A stretch of DNA of 62,548 nucleotides from DSUN01 sp035527715 (GTDB taxonomy: Bacteria > Planctomycetota > PUPC01 > DSUN01), in contig DATKZY010000003.1 in NCBI GenBank assembly GCA_035527715.1, forward strand, positions 1-62,548, read 5' to 3'. Below, piece by piece: positions 8,121 to 16,319 of the stretch (position 1 is its first letter; every line of letters starts with the position of its first letter). Position numbers and translations under genes: made by a program. The notes beneath the pieces are model-generated. The model was not told the DNA's origin, searched no databases, and worked only from the letters and a program-made list of their open reading frames with translations.

Positions 8121-10424
8121 TCAGAACTCCCCCTTGGCGGGGCCGGGCTTCGGCTCGCCCTCTTTGCCGGGCTGCCGCTCCGTCGTGCGCTTCTTGACCA
8201 GGTCATCCAGCGTCTTCAGTTCCTGGTCGAACCCCGCATCGTCCTTGACCTCGACGTGGGAGTCGAAGTACAGCAAGCTTCGCTTGCCCGGCGCAAACGC
8301 CTTCCTGCACCAGGCCATCATCACGTTGGGCGGGAAGTCATCGCGGAACACGCGGTTGGGATACTTGTCGAAACAACTCACGTAGCTGCACGGCACGCCG
8401 TTGGGCAGCTTCGGCGGGTCGGGATCGAGCGGGGAGACGAGGACATCCTTCTTGATGAGCTTCTTGTCGAGCAGCTCGACGAGGCTCTTGGGGTAGAAGC
8501 GGTTGTCGCCAAACACGTGGAGATAGTCGGCGCACGCCTTGGCGATCTGGACGAGGTTGTTACGGTCGCGGATGCGGAGTGCCTCGACACGGACCGGGTC
8601 AAGAGCGGGCGGAGGCACGATCGGCTCATCGAGCACCGCCGGCCCAACGTCCACCTCCACCGCCGCGCCCTGCGCGAAGCCGGCCCAGAAGGCCCCGCCC
8701 AGGAATACGCCTCCGAGGGTGACCAGGTGCGGGCCGAGCACGTCCAACCCGTCGCCCTGCGCCTCCAGGCGGAAGCGGCCGTTCTCGAAGACGGTGTAGC
8801 CGATTGTGCCCTTCGTGTAGCGGCGGACGAGGCGCGACGAGGGCAGGTTCGCCAGGTCGAGCTTCCCCGCGAAGTCCGGGACACCCTGGAGCACGGCGAG
8901 GATCGGCGCAATGGTATTGTAGACGGCTTGGATGGGGTCCCCCCAGTTGGCGTAGCCGAGCGAGGTCGCGCCCTTCGGCACCGCGGCGAGCAGGCCGCGG
9001 AACTCCTCGTTCGCCAGGATCGTCGGCCCCTTGTCCTCCACGCTGTCCAGGAAGCCCTTGAGCTGAAGCACGTTGGGCGCGAACACGAACGTGTCGCCCA
9101 TCCGCGTGTAGCAGAGGCTCCAGAAGGGCAGGGCCACGGCGGGCGCGCCCATCATCCACAGATAGCGGCACGTGTGGCCGCGATACTGGAAGGTCTTGAG
9201 GTCAGTGCGTACCGCGCCCAGGTCCATCCCCATCAGCACGATGTCGAGGCGGGCGACCACTTGCGCCAGCGCTTTCTCGAGGGCCTCGGGGTCCCTCACG
9301 CGCTGGACGACGGCCGACCAGCCGCCGATGATGCCCTCCGTCTTGCCCACGGCGAGCGTGCCGCGGCCCAGCGGGGCCAGCAGGCCCTCCCGCACCTTCA
9401 GCCCGACCTTCTGTTCGACGGCGGCCACCTCCTGGCGCAGCGTGTTTGCCGCCGCAACGTCCACGCGGCCCACCGTCGCCAGCACTTCGTCCCACACCCA
9501 GCCGAAGTCAATCGCCGCGAGCCAGAAGTACGAGGCGTCGCGCGGCACGAGCTTGAGCAGCTCGGGGTCGTAGGGCGCGGCGTCGGCGAGGCCCTTCAGC
9601 AGCCCTCTCCGCACGGCGCCCTCGGGCATCTCCACCACAAGGCTCGTCACCAGCCGCTTCTCGCGCGGCACGAAGGCCATCTCCGCCGCCGACAGGGCAT
9701 TGAGGCCGACCGCGTCCAGCACCCTCCGCACCTCGGGCTCGATCTGGTTGCCGACCGCCTTGAGCATGGCCAGGTGGTCGTAGCGGATGGAGAGCGCCGC
9801 CCGTTCGCCCGGCGCTTTCTCCGCCAGCTTCGGCGTCGCGGGGTCAAGAACCCGCTTCAGGACCTCCTCGTCCACGGTCAGCACGAAGAACGCCCCATCG
9901 AAGACGTAGGTGTGGGATTCATTTCGGGTGTTATCCACATAGCGTGTGGCCTGGAGCTGGCCGATAGGCACGCGGCGGATGCTGTCGGGCTTCGCCCACG
10001 TGGCGAGCGCGGCTTTCATCAGGGCCTCGGCCTGTTGGCGGGCGGGGGCCTCGCCCACTCCCACGTGCGCCACCAGGACGCCGACCGGCTCATCCTTGCC
10101 GGGGGGCGGGGGGAGGAACGCGAGGGCCATATCACAGCCCAACGCGGCGCGGAGCACGGGGGCCAGGTCCAGCCCCATCTCCTCCTTCCCCTCTGCCAGC
10201 ACCTCGTCAACGAGGGGCTGGAGCAGCTTCAGGGCATCCTGCACCTCCGGCTCCTGGACGAACCTGTGCAGCGGCGTGTCGCGGAAGCCGGGGTGCGCGC
10301 CGTCGTACGCGATGACGAGCCACGCATCGGCCGGCACGTAGTGCGCCGCCGTCTTCTCCTCGGCAGCCCCCGTGCCCCGGCAGAACGCCAGGACGACTAA
10401 CAGTGCGTGGATGCGGCGAATCAT
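8121..10424 (-). CDS. Secreted paralogue of the DUF3352-like/pseudopilin-tail protein
   Basis: 767 aa from an ATG preceded by GAGGGG; signal peptide MIRRIHALLVVLAFCRGTGA. The architecture is the same as the downstream paralogue: an HYVPADAWLVIAYDGAHPGF opening, a long ectodomain, a hydrophobic segment near residue 580 (VTLGGVFLGGAFWAGFAQG), an NNLVQIAKACADYL segment resembling the pseudopilin post-helix region, and a C-terminal H-X9-DG-like RSLLYFDSHVEVKDD in which Gly is replaced by Ser. The tandem pair looks like a local duplication that has diverged strongly. The function is not known; the arrangement suggests an operon with acpS and fabG, though it may only be a shared transcript. Confidence 0.72.
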   Translation of the reverse strand: MIRRIHALLVVLAFCRGTGAAEEKTAAHYVPADAWLVIAYDGAHPGFRDTPLHRFVQEPEVQDALKLLQPLVDEVLAEGKEEMGLDLAPVLRAALGCDMALAFLPPPPGKDEPVGVLVAHVGVGEAPARQQAEALMKAALATWAKPDSIRRVPIGQLQATRYVDNTRNESHTYVFDGAFFVLTVDEEVLKRVLDPATPKLAEKAPGERAALSIRYDHLAMLKAVGNQIEPEVRRVLDAVGLNALSAAEMAFVPREKRLVTSLVVEMPEGAVRRGLLKGLADAAPYDPELLKLVPRDASYFWLAAIDFGWVWDEVLATVGRVDVAAANTLRQEVAAVEQKVGLKVREGLLAPLGRGTLAVGKTEGIIGGWSAVVQRVRDPEALEKALAQVVARLDIVLMGMDLGAVRTDLKTFQYRGHTCRYLWMMGAPAVALPFWSLCYTRMGDTFVFAPNVLQLKGFLDSVEDKGPTILANEEFRGLLAAVPKGATSLGYANWGDPIQAVYNTIAPILAVLQGVPDFAGKLDLANLPSSRLVRRYTKGTIGYTVFENGRFRLEAQGDGLDVLGPHLVTLGGVFLGGAFWAGFAQGAAVEVDVGPAVLDEPIVPPPALDPVRVEALRIRDRNNLVQIAKACADYLHVFGDNRFYPKSLVELLDKKLIKKDVLVSPLDPDPPKLPNGVPCSYVSCFDKYPNRVFRDDFPPNVMMAWCRKAFAPGKRSLLYFDSHVEVKDDAGFDQELKTLDDLVKKRTTERQPGKEGEPKPGPAKGEF

Positions 10425-10538
10425 GTCGCGCCCCTCGAAAGGGTATCGGAGAATCCAGCAGCACTCCCAATGTCTCTCTCGGATTCTAGCACCCGGCCCC
10501 TGGCGCGTCAATGGCGCAAGGGATATAATCGGCAGTGG

Positions 10539-10558
10539 TACGGCCTGAAGGCCGCACT
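10539..10558 (-). repeat. REP-like palindrome, solitary copy
   Basis: TACGGCCTGAAGGCCGCACT contains the stem CGGCCT/AGGCCG. The identical 20-mer occurs in inverse orientation at 27749-27768, and a covarying relative lies at 27793-27812. It sits in the leader of the M42 peptidase, just after a TATAAT at 10524-10529. Confidence 0.7.
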
Positions 10559-10582
10559 ATGGACCCTATGCAGGAGGACGGT

Positions 10583-11662
10583 ATGGACCAGCAGACGCTC
10601 GACCTGCTCAAGGAGCTTACCGAGGCGCCCGGCCTGCCGGGCCGCGAGGAGGAGATCCGCAAGATCGTGGCCAAGCGAGTCGAGGGACTCGCCGAGGTGA
10701 GCCACGACCGCATGGGGAACGTCATCTGCAAGAAGACGGGCGACGCCGACGGGCCCCGCGTGATGCTCCCAGGCCACATGGATGAGATTGGCTTCGTGGT
10801 CAACGCCATCACCGACGACGGCTATCTCCGCTTCACCGCGCTCGGCGGCTGGTGGGACCACGTGATCCTCGCCCAACGCGTCACCGTCCACTCCCGCAAG
10901 GGCACCTACGTCGGCATCATCGGCTCCAAGGCCCCCCACGTCCTCACCCCCGAGGAACGCCAGAAATTCGTCAAGCGCGAGGACATGTTCGTGGACGTGG
11001 GTGCGAAGGACAAGAAGGACGCGACGAAGAAGCTCGGCATCCGCGTGGGCGACCCCATCGTGCCCATCTGCCCCTTCGGCACGATGCAGAACAAGAAGCT
11101 GCTGATGGGCAAGGCGTTCGACGACCGCGTCGGCGTCGCCATGTTCCTCGACACCCTTCGCAAGCTCGCGGGCGCCAGGCACCCCAACACCGTCTACGGC
11201 GTGGGCACCGTGCAGGAAGAGGTGGGCACTCGCGGGGCGCAGACCGCGGCGCATGCGGTCGAGCCCGACGTGTGTCTCGTGATGGAGGTCGGCGTCGCCA
11301 GCGACACGCCCGGCTATCCCAAGGAGGACAAGGAGAAGGGCACCCTGGGCAAAGGCCCGCAGATCTGCTTCCTCGATGGCGGAATGATCCCCAACCTCAA
11401 GCTCCGTGACTTCCTGGTGGACCTCGCCGAAGAGAAGAAGATCCCCTACCAGATCTCCATCCTCACCGGCGGCGCGACCGATGGGCGGCCCATCCACATC
11501 CACGGCCTGGGCGTGCCCACCATCTACATTGGCATCGCCACCCGCTACATCCACAGCCACGCCGGCATCCTGCACAGCGACGACTACGACAACGCCGTCC
11601 GCCTCATCGTCGAAGCCGTCAAGCGCCTCGACGCCAAGACCGTCCGCACGTTCTACCCGTAG
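10583..11662 (+). CDS. M42 family metallo-aminopeptidase
   Basis: 359-aa cytosolic di-metal (Zn/Co) aminopeptidase of the tetrahedral (TET) M42 family, which trims short peptides. Metal and catalytic residues are all present: His65 and Asp67 in LPGHMDEIG, Asp180 in KAFDDRVGV, the Glu pair 212-213 in GTVQEEVGTRGA, Glu235 in VMEVGVASDTPG, and a C-terminal His in SHAGILHSDDYDN. The chosen ATG has AGGAGG 5 nt upstream; a longer GTG start would run through the REP-like palindrome. A perfect TATAAT at 10524-10529 may be its -10, although no convincing -35 is visible. Confidence 0.92.
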   Translation: MDQQTLDLLKELTEAPGLPGREEEIRKIVAKRVEGLAEVSHDRMGNVICKKTGDADGPRVMLPGHMDEIGFVVNAITDDGYLRFTALGGWWDHVILAQRVTVHSRKGTYVGIIGSKAPHVLTPEERQKFVKREDMFVDVGAKDKKDATKKLGIRVGDPIVPICPFGTMQNKKLLMGKAFDDRVGVAMFLDTLRKLAGARHPNTVYGVGTVQEEVGTRGAQTAAHAVEPDVCLVMEVGVASDTPGYPKEDKEKGTLGKGPQICFLDGGMIPNLKLRDFLVDLAEEKKIPYQISILTGGATDGRPIHIHGLGVPTIYIGIATRYIHSHAGILHSDDYDNAVRLIVEAVKRLDAKTVRTFYP

Positions 11663-11765
11663 GCGACTTCACCGTCAGCAGCCGCCACAAGCCAGTTGAA
11701 GGCGCGGCATTGGGCTGGCAAGACAGAGTGAACGGAAGTCATGTAGGGGTGAACACGAAACGAGC

Positions 11766-12110
11766 ATGACCGTGCAACTCGATCTCCAGGACGGCCTTCG
11801 CGCGGCCTTGGGTGCGGCGGGGTACACCGCGGAACGACTGTCCGAGGAGGCGCGGCGCCAACTCGCCGCGGCGTTGTTCGCCCGCAAGGTCCTCAGCCTG
11901 GGCAAAGCCGCGGAACTCGCAGGCATGAGCCTGTGGGACTTCATTCCATTCCTCGGCCAACATGAGATTCCCTACCTGGATTACGACGAGGACGAGTGGA
12001 AGAAGGAACTGGAAGCTGCTCGACCCCTGTTCCAGCGGCTAGAGAGCCAGCCTCCCTCCCCCCGGAGCTGGGAAGCTAGTGGATCAACCACCCGGGTGGC
12101 AAACGCTTGA
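11766..12110 (+). CDS. UPF0175 family antitoxin-like small protein
   Basis: 114 aa. The core at about 40-80 (RKVLSLGKAAELAGMSLWDFIPFL, then EIPYLDYDEDEWKKELE) matches UPF0175, helix-turn-helix-like proteins usually encoded beside a PIN-domain DUF3368 toxin. No PIN gene or remnant is visible downstream. After about residue 90 the sequence (SWEASGSTTRVANA) is low in family character and is encoded by the repeat cluster at 12076-12206, which also supplies the stop. It therefore looks like an orphaned antitoxin whose tail and partner were overwritten. No strong Shine-Dalgarno is seen. Confidence 0.65.
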   Translation: MTVQLDLQDGLRAALGAAGYTAERLSEEARRQLAAALFARKVLSLGKAAELAGMSLWDFIPFLGQHEIPYLDYDEDEWKKELEAARPLFQRLESQPPSPRSWEASGSTTRVANA

Positions 12111-12206
12111 TCCGGTAGCGAACGGCGCTGCAAGTGCTGTGTTGCCAGGTACTTCGGAAGGTCCACTAGTGGATCAAGACCTCTGAGGGAGGGATTGATC
12201 CACTAG
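12076..12206. repeat. Cluster of four 12-bp repeats forming two hairpins
   Basis: CTAGTGGATCAA occurs at 12076-12087 and 12166-12177. Its inverse is imperfect at 12107-12118 (TTGATCCGGTAG) and perfect at 12195-12206 (TTGATCCACTAG). Copies 1 and 2 pair around a loop that contains its own palindrome (CCACCCGGGTGG); copies 3 and 4 pair around an 17-nt loop. The cluster spans the end of the UPF0175 gene and the intergenic space before the converging AAA gene. Confidence 0.75.
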
Positions 12207-12216
12207 CACCCAACAC

Positions 12217-13761
12217 CTAACACCGCTTCTCCTCTTCCTTCCCCTCGGCGTGGCGCTGGGCGCTGGAGGCCGGGCGGGCGCGGTCGGCGGCCCAGGAGCG
12301 AAGCTCGTCAATGCCCTCGCGCATGGTGACGGAGAGGGGCACAGACTCCTTGATGCAGCGGACGATGTCGCGCATCTCGACCTCGCGGCCGAGGTCGAAG
12401 GCGTCGTAGAGGCCCGAGACGATGGCCTGCTCGATCTCGGCCCCGCTGAAGCCCTCCGCGAGCCCCCCAAGCTCGTCCAGGTCGAAGTCCCTCGGCTTCC
12501 GCCGCCGCTTGCGCAGATGGATGGTGAAAATCTCCCGCCGCTCGCTCGCCGAAGGGAGGTCCACGAAGAAAATCTCGTCGAACCGCCCCTTGCGCAGCAG
12601 CTCGGGCGGCAACGCCTCGATGCTGTTCGCCGTCGCCATCGTGAACACCAGCGCGTTCGTCTCCTGGAGCCAGGTGATGAACGTGCCGAAGACGCGCGCG
12701 GTGGTCCCCGCGTCGCTCATGCCCGAGCTGGCGGTGCCCGAGAACGCCTTCTCCACCTCGTCCACCCACAGGATGGCGGGGGCGATGGACTCGGCGGTCT
12801 GGAGGGCGAGGCGCATGTTGCACTCGGACGAGCCGATGAAGCGGTCGAAGATGCGGCTGACGTCGAACCGCAGGAGCGGGAGCCGCCAGAGGCTGGCGAC
12901 GGCTTTGGCCGTGAGGCTCTTGCCGCAGCCCTGCACGCCGAGGAGCAGCACGCCCTTGGGCCGCGGCAGGCCGTAGGCCCGCGCCTCGTCGCTGAAGGCC
13001 CGCCCCCGCTTGCGCAGCCACTCCTTCAGGATGTCCATGCCCCCCACGTCGCCCATGTCCTCCTCGGGGTCGTAGTATTCGAGGAGGCCGGACTTGCGGA
13101 TGATCTGCTTTTTCTCCGACACCACGGCGTCAATATCGCTCGCGTCGAGCCTCGCGTCCCGCACGAGGGCCTGGGCGAACACCCGCTCGGCCTCGTCCAG
13201 CGTCAGGCCCAGCACGGCATCCACCAGGCGGTCCTTGTCGGAGCGGGAGAGCTCGACCTCGGCCTTGCCGCCCGAGGTCACCTCGCCGATCAGCTCGTCG
13301 AGCAATCCCTCCATCACCTGGCGGCCGGGCACGGGCAGGTCCACCACGGTCACCGACTTCTGAAGCTCGAAGGGCAGCTCGAGCAGCGGGGCGAGGAGCA
13401 CGACGGTCTTGTAGGAGCGGCGGAGCGCGTGGCACAGGTCGCGGAGCTGGCGGATGACCACGGGGTCCTTGAGATAGGGATGAAAGTCCTTGAGCACGTA
13501 GATGCAGGGCTGGGCGTCCTGGAGGATGGCGTTGAGGGCCTCGAGGGGCTTGCGCCCCTTGTCGGTCGTCTCGCGCAGGCCGCTGGCCACCTCGACCGTG
13601 AGCATCCCATCGGTCGCCGTCCACACCGCCAGGTTCTTCTTCTGCGCCCGCGCGATTTTCAGGAGCAGGTACATCGCCCGGTCCTCTTCCCACGTGATGA
13701 CGTAGAGGATCGGGTATCGTGCGCGGATGAGCACGTCGAGCTGTTTCGCCACGTCGCTCAA
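12217..13761 (-). CDS. Ycf46-like AAA+ ATPase
   Basis: 514 aa. The N-terminal half (DVLIRARYPILYVITWEEDRA, then VYVLKDFHPYLKDPVVIRQLRDL) and the C-terminal AAA module match the Ycf46 family known from cyanobacteria and chloroplast genomes. The AAA module has Walker A GVQGCGKSLTAK, Walker B ILWVDEVEKAF, a sensor-1 region VFTMATANSIEALP, and the arginine-bearing LRKGRFDEIFFVDLP. The family is cytosolic; its role is poorly defined (linked to carbon metabolism in cyanobacteria). I favour the TTG at 13761 because AAGGGGAAG precedes it; the longer frame to 13962 runs into the MITE. The MITE end lies only about 80 bp upstream, so it probably replaced or supplies the promoter region. Confidence 0.88.
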   Translation of the reverse strand: MSDVAKQLDVLIRARYPILYVITWEEDRAMYLLLKIARAQKKNLAVWTATDGMLTVEVASGLRETTDKGRKPLEALNAILQDAQPCIYVLKDFHPYLKDPVVIRQLRDLCHALRRSYKTVVLLAPLLELPFELQKSVTVVDLPVPGRQVMEGLLDELIGEVTSGGKAEVELSRSDKDRLVDAVLGLTLDEAERVFAQALVRDARLDASDIDAVVSEKKQIIRKSGLLEYYDPEEDMGDVGGMDILKEWLRKRGRAFSDEARAYGLPRPKGVLLLGVQGCGKSLTAKAVASLWRLPLLRFDVSRIFDRFIGSSECNMRLALQTAESIAPAILWVDEVEKAFSGTASSGMSDAGTTARVFGTFITWLQETNALVFTMATANSIEALPPELLRKGRFDEIFFVDLPSASERREIFTIHLRKRRRKPRDFDLDELGGLAEGFSGAEIEQAIVSGLYDAFDLGREVEMRDIVRCIKESVPLSVTMREGIDELRSWAADRARPASSAQRHAEGKEEEKRC

Positions 13762-13833
13762 GCTGGCTTCCCCTTTGCATCTCGTGGGTCGCCGCCCATT
13801 GTGCCCCCGCGGCCCCCGCCTGTCAAGGCCCGG

Positions 13834-13842
13834 CTCAAGGCG
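13834..13842. repeat. Left 9-bp target-site duplication
   Basis: CTCAAGGCG, identical to 14144-14152, directly abuts the left inverted end of the MITE. Confidence 0.85.
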
Positions 13843-14143
13843 GGGTGCGTGAAATCTCCTACGGTCAAGGGATGGAACACGAACGCCCGCAGGGCGTGGC
13901 GCAGTAAAGCCCACGGTGGAGCGAAGCGGAACCGTGGGTTTGTGTGGCGGAGAAACGCCCAACCCCAGAAGGGGGTGGCGGAACTTCGGGGTGCCTTGGA
14001 TGCTCCGCCGCCCCGCTTCGGGGGCTGAATCCCGGGTGCGCCTGTACCCACGGCTCCCAAAGCGTCGCCGTGGGCCTTATTCCGTCGCCTCCTTCGGAGG
14101 CTGAAGACGCAGACCTCTTGACCGTAGGAGATTACACGCACCC
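13843..14143. mobile_element. 301-bp MITE with 27-bp terminal inverted repeats
   Basis: The left end 13843-13869 begins GGGTGCGTG and ends ACGGTCAAG; the right end 14117-14143 is its reverse complement with 26 of 27 bases matching. Perfect 9-bp direct repeats (CTCAAGGCG) flank it. The interior has no credible gene but is full of hairpins: CCCACGGT/ACCGTGGG at about 13910-13939, CCCACGGC/GCCGTGGG at about 14045-14073, and several CGCCTCC-TTC-GGAGG type stems. It is a non-autonomous element needing a transposase in trans; none is encoded in this window. The right duplication contains the TGA stop of the neighbouring minus-strand gene, so insertion occurred exactly at that stop without damaging it. 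Confidence 0.88.
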
Positions 14144-14152
14144 CTCAAGGCG
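14144..14152. repeat. Right 9-bp target-site duplication
   Basis: CTCAAGGCG abuts the right MITE end and contains, on the minus strand, the TGA stop codon (14145-14147) of the HEAT/PA14 gene. Confidence 0.85.
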
Positions 14153-15911
14153 AGTCGCGCTGGACGTGGACGAGGTGCTCCGCCGGCACGAGCTGCCGCA
14201 GGAAGTGCCCGCTGCTCCAGTCGAGGCGTGCCGAAGGCCCTTTCCACATGCCGGCGCGGGCGCATTTCAGGTCGAGCTCCAGCAGCAGCGTGTGCAGCCC
14301 CGGCTCGAGCCTGATCGGCCTGCTGTAGTCAATGCGCATGTTGACCTTTGCGTCCTCGACCGCATCGGCGGGATTCGGCAGCACGGGGTTCCCGTCGACG
14401 AGCAGCCTCGCGCTCGGGGTGGTGAAGTGGATGACCCCGACGTCGCCGCCCAACTTCCAGTTGTATGCCTGGGGCGACTGCTCGCCGTGGTTGCGCACGT
14501 AGAATCGGTAGTCCCCGGAGCGCGTGACGACCAGGCTCCCGTGCCACTGAACCTTGCCCGCCTCGGGATAGGCCATCAAGGGGTTCAGGCGGCCCTGGAG
14601 CGAGCGCTCGCCGCTCTGCCACCAGGCGCCGAAGTCGACCGTATCATCCGCCACAGGGGCCCCGGCCGGCCCCGTTCGGGTGAGGCCCGGCGCGGCGTTT
14701 CCCAGCCCCTTCCACCATTCGCGCCACGCGCCGACGGAGGCCCTCTTCTCGCCCGTGACGCGCTCCAGCGCGGTCTGGCAGAAGGCGCGGGTCTCGGCGG
14801 ATGCGCCCTCCAGGCCTCGGAGCAGCTCGACAATCGCCGCCGTGCGCGCGAGCGCGTGCGTTCCGGCCGGCTCCAGGAGGGACTGGACTGCCTCGCGGAC
14901 ACTTGCGTCGGCATGGCGGCGGCAGGCGCCCCAGCCATCCGCCCAGCGGATTCGCGCCAAGGCTCTTGCCGCCGCCCGCCGGACCGATGGCGAGGGGTCT
15001 GCCAGGGCCGCGAGCAGGGCCTCCTTCGCGCCGAGGTTGGCCAGGACGACTACCGAGGCCAGCCGGGCGCTCTCGTCGGCATGCTTCAAGCCGCTCTGCG
15101 TGAGGGTCGCGGCCACGTGTTGAGGCGTCCTGCCGGTGAGCCAGGCATCGCCCTTGACCGAGAGCACCCGCTGATGGTAGGCGACGTAGGACTTGAAGTA
15201 GTGGTCGGCGAGCTGGCGGGGGTCGGGCGGCGCCGTCGGCCCCTGGAGGCCGGGGATGCGGGCGAGCAGCTTGTCGCCGCGCGACAGTGCTTCGTGCGCC
15301 GCGGCCTGGCGCTGGTAGTCCTCCGCGGCCTTGCGGTGGAGGGCCGCCTCCTCCCGCTGCTGCCGCCCCTCGAGCCTGGCCGCCAGCCGCTCGTGATAGG
15401 GGGCGGCCACGAGCCGGCAGTAGTCGGCCGCGGCCAGGCGGAGCTTCTCGGCAAACAGGAAGTCGCCGTGCGTCTCCGCCTCCTCCGCGCGAGGGGCGAA
15501 CGCCAGCTTGTACCCGCCAAGCTCCTGGTCCACGTATTCCCCCATCCACAGCTCGTTCAGCCATTCCATGCGCGCGCGTTGCGCCGCGTCCGCTTTCGCC
15601 TTCTCCAGGCACGCCGCGAGCCGAGCCTGGTATTCGTCGAGGAGCTGCTGCGCCATCGGATGCGCCTTGGCCATGTCGCCGTAGTACCAGAACTTGAACC
15701 ACACCTCCTGGAAGCCGCGCAGCGAGCGGTGGTAGTACAACGCGGCCTCGGCATGCTTGCCCGCCTTCTCCAGCACATAGCCTGGCGCCCCTTGGGCGGC
15801 GCTGCGGTCGGCTCGCACGATGCCTGCCAGGAGGGCGCAAACACAGAAGGCTGCCGCAGCCGTCCCAGCCACGTGGCGAAGGCGCCTGGGACATGGGGAC
15901 CTCAGGGTCAC
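14145..15911 (-). CDS. Secreted HEAT-repeat / PA14-like protein
   Basis: 588 aa from a GTG preceded by GGGAG. The N-terminal hydrophobic segment (HVAGTAAAAFCVCALLAGIVRAD) should export or anchor it. A helical region follows (about 35-250, rich in Ala/Glu/Arg), then HEAT-like repeats at about 300-400 (ASVVVLANLGAKEALLAALA, SVRRAAARALARI). The C-terminal about 150 residues are PA14-like beta sandwich (GSLVVTRSGDYRFYVRNHGE, ARLLVDGNPVLP, LEPGLHTLLLELDLK), a carbohydrate- or surface-binding fold. The function is unknown; it is probably periplasmic or surface. Its GTG overlaps the TGA of a truncated WD40-like remnant upstream (GTGA), suggesting it was once the second gene of an operon. The MITE lies directly after its stop. 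Confidence 0.72.
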   Translation of the reverse strand: MTLRSPCPRRLRHVAGTAAAAFCVCALLAGIVRADRSAAQGAPGYVLEKAGKHAEAALYYHRSLRGFQEVWFKFWYYGDMAKAHPMAQQLLDEYQARLAACLEKAKADAAQRARMEWLNELWMGEYVDQELGGYKLAFAPRAEEAETHGDFLFAEKLRLAAADYCRLVAAPYHERLAARLEGRQQREEAALHRKAAEDYQRQAAAHEALSRGDKLLARIPGLQGPTAPPDPRQLADHYFKSYVAYHQRVLSVKGDAWLTGRTPQHVAATLTQSGLKHADESARLASVVVLANLGAKEALLAALADPSPSVRRAAARALARIRWADGWGACRRHADASVREAVQSLLEPAGTHALARTAAIVELLRGLEGASAETRAFCQTALERVTGEKRASVGAWREWWKGLGNAAPGLTRTGPAGAPVADDTVDFGAWWQSGERSLQGRLNPLMAYPEAGKVQWHGSLVVTRSGDYRFYVRNHGEQSPQAYNWKLGGDVGVIHFTTPSARLLVDGNPVLPNPADAVEDAKVNMRIDYSRPIRLEPGLHTLLLELDLKCARAGMWKGPSARLDWSSGHFLRQLVPAEHLVHVQRDSP

Positions 15912-16045
15912 TGCCCGTCTCCCTTCTGCTCGCCGGCTCCGAAGGTCCGGACGAGCCGGCCGGTCTCTGCGTCCCAGCGCTGGGTCCTTCGGTTCGCCCC
16001 GCACGCATGGGCAGGATAGAGACTCCAGGATCGCTGCCCTACCTG
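15908..16045 (-). pseudogene. 3' remnant of a WD40-like protein gene
   Basis: In the minus frame ending with TGA at 15908-15910, a 45-residue stretch ends with RTQRWDAETGRLVRTFGAG and EQKGDGQ. The WDAETGRLVRTF string is typical of a WD40/PQQ-type beta-propeller blade. The frame is closed upstream by TAG at 16046-16048 and has no start codon, so only the 3' end survives. Its TGA overlaps the GTG of the following gene, a classic coupled-operon junction. The remaining 16046-16319 holds only the fabF promoter. Confidence 0.35.
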
Positions 16046-16142
16046 CTAATGTTCGATGCCTGCCAGATGTGACATGGACCGCCCGCGGCAGCACGGGCGC
16101 CCCCAGGGCCCTGCGAGCGAGTTCGCGGCACGGAGGGTCAAG

Positions 16143-16172
16143 TTGACGTTGCAAACGAGGGGGGGTTATGGT
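16143..16172 (+). promoter_or_regulatory. Candidate sigma-70 promoter for fabF-acpP
   Basis: TTGACG (16143-16148), 18-bp spacer, TATGGT (16167-16172). It is the only good match between the divergent HEAT/PA14 gene and fabF; the predicted leader is about 140 nt. Confidence 0.45.
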
Positions 16173-16319
16173 AACCTGGGAAAAGGCCAAGTCCACGCGG
16201 CGCCGTGAGACCTGCGTGTGGTCCTGCTTGCCTGCGGCCCCGCTCCCCGTTCAGGCGCTCTGACCAGGACGATCCCCGGCCCGTGTGGGGAGTCGCTGGC
16301 AAGTTCGGAGCAATGTGAG

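Noticed and set aside
10524..10529. TATAAT as a firm promoter for the M42 peptidase
   Set aside because: The hexamer is perfect, but no acceptable -35 lies 16-18 bp upstream, so it is mentioned in the gene entry and not called as a promoter.
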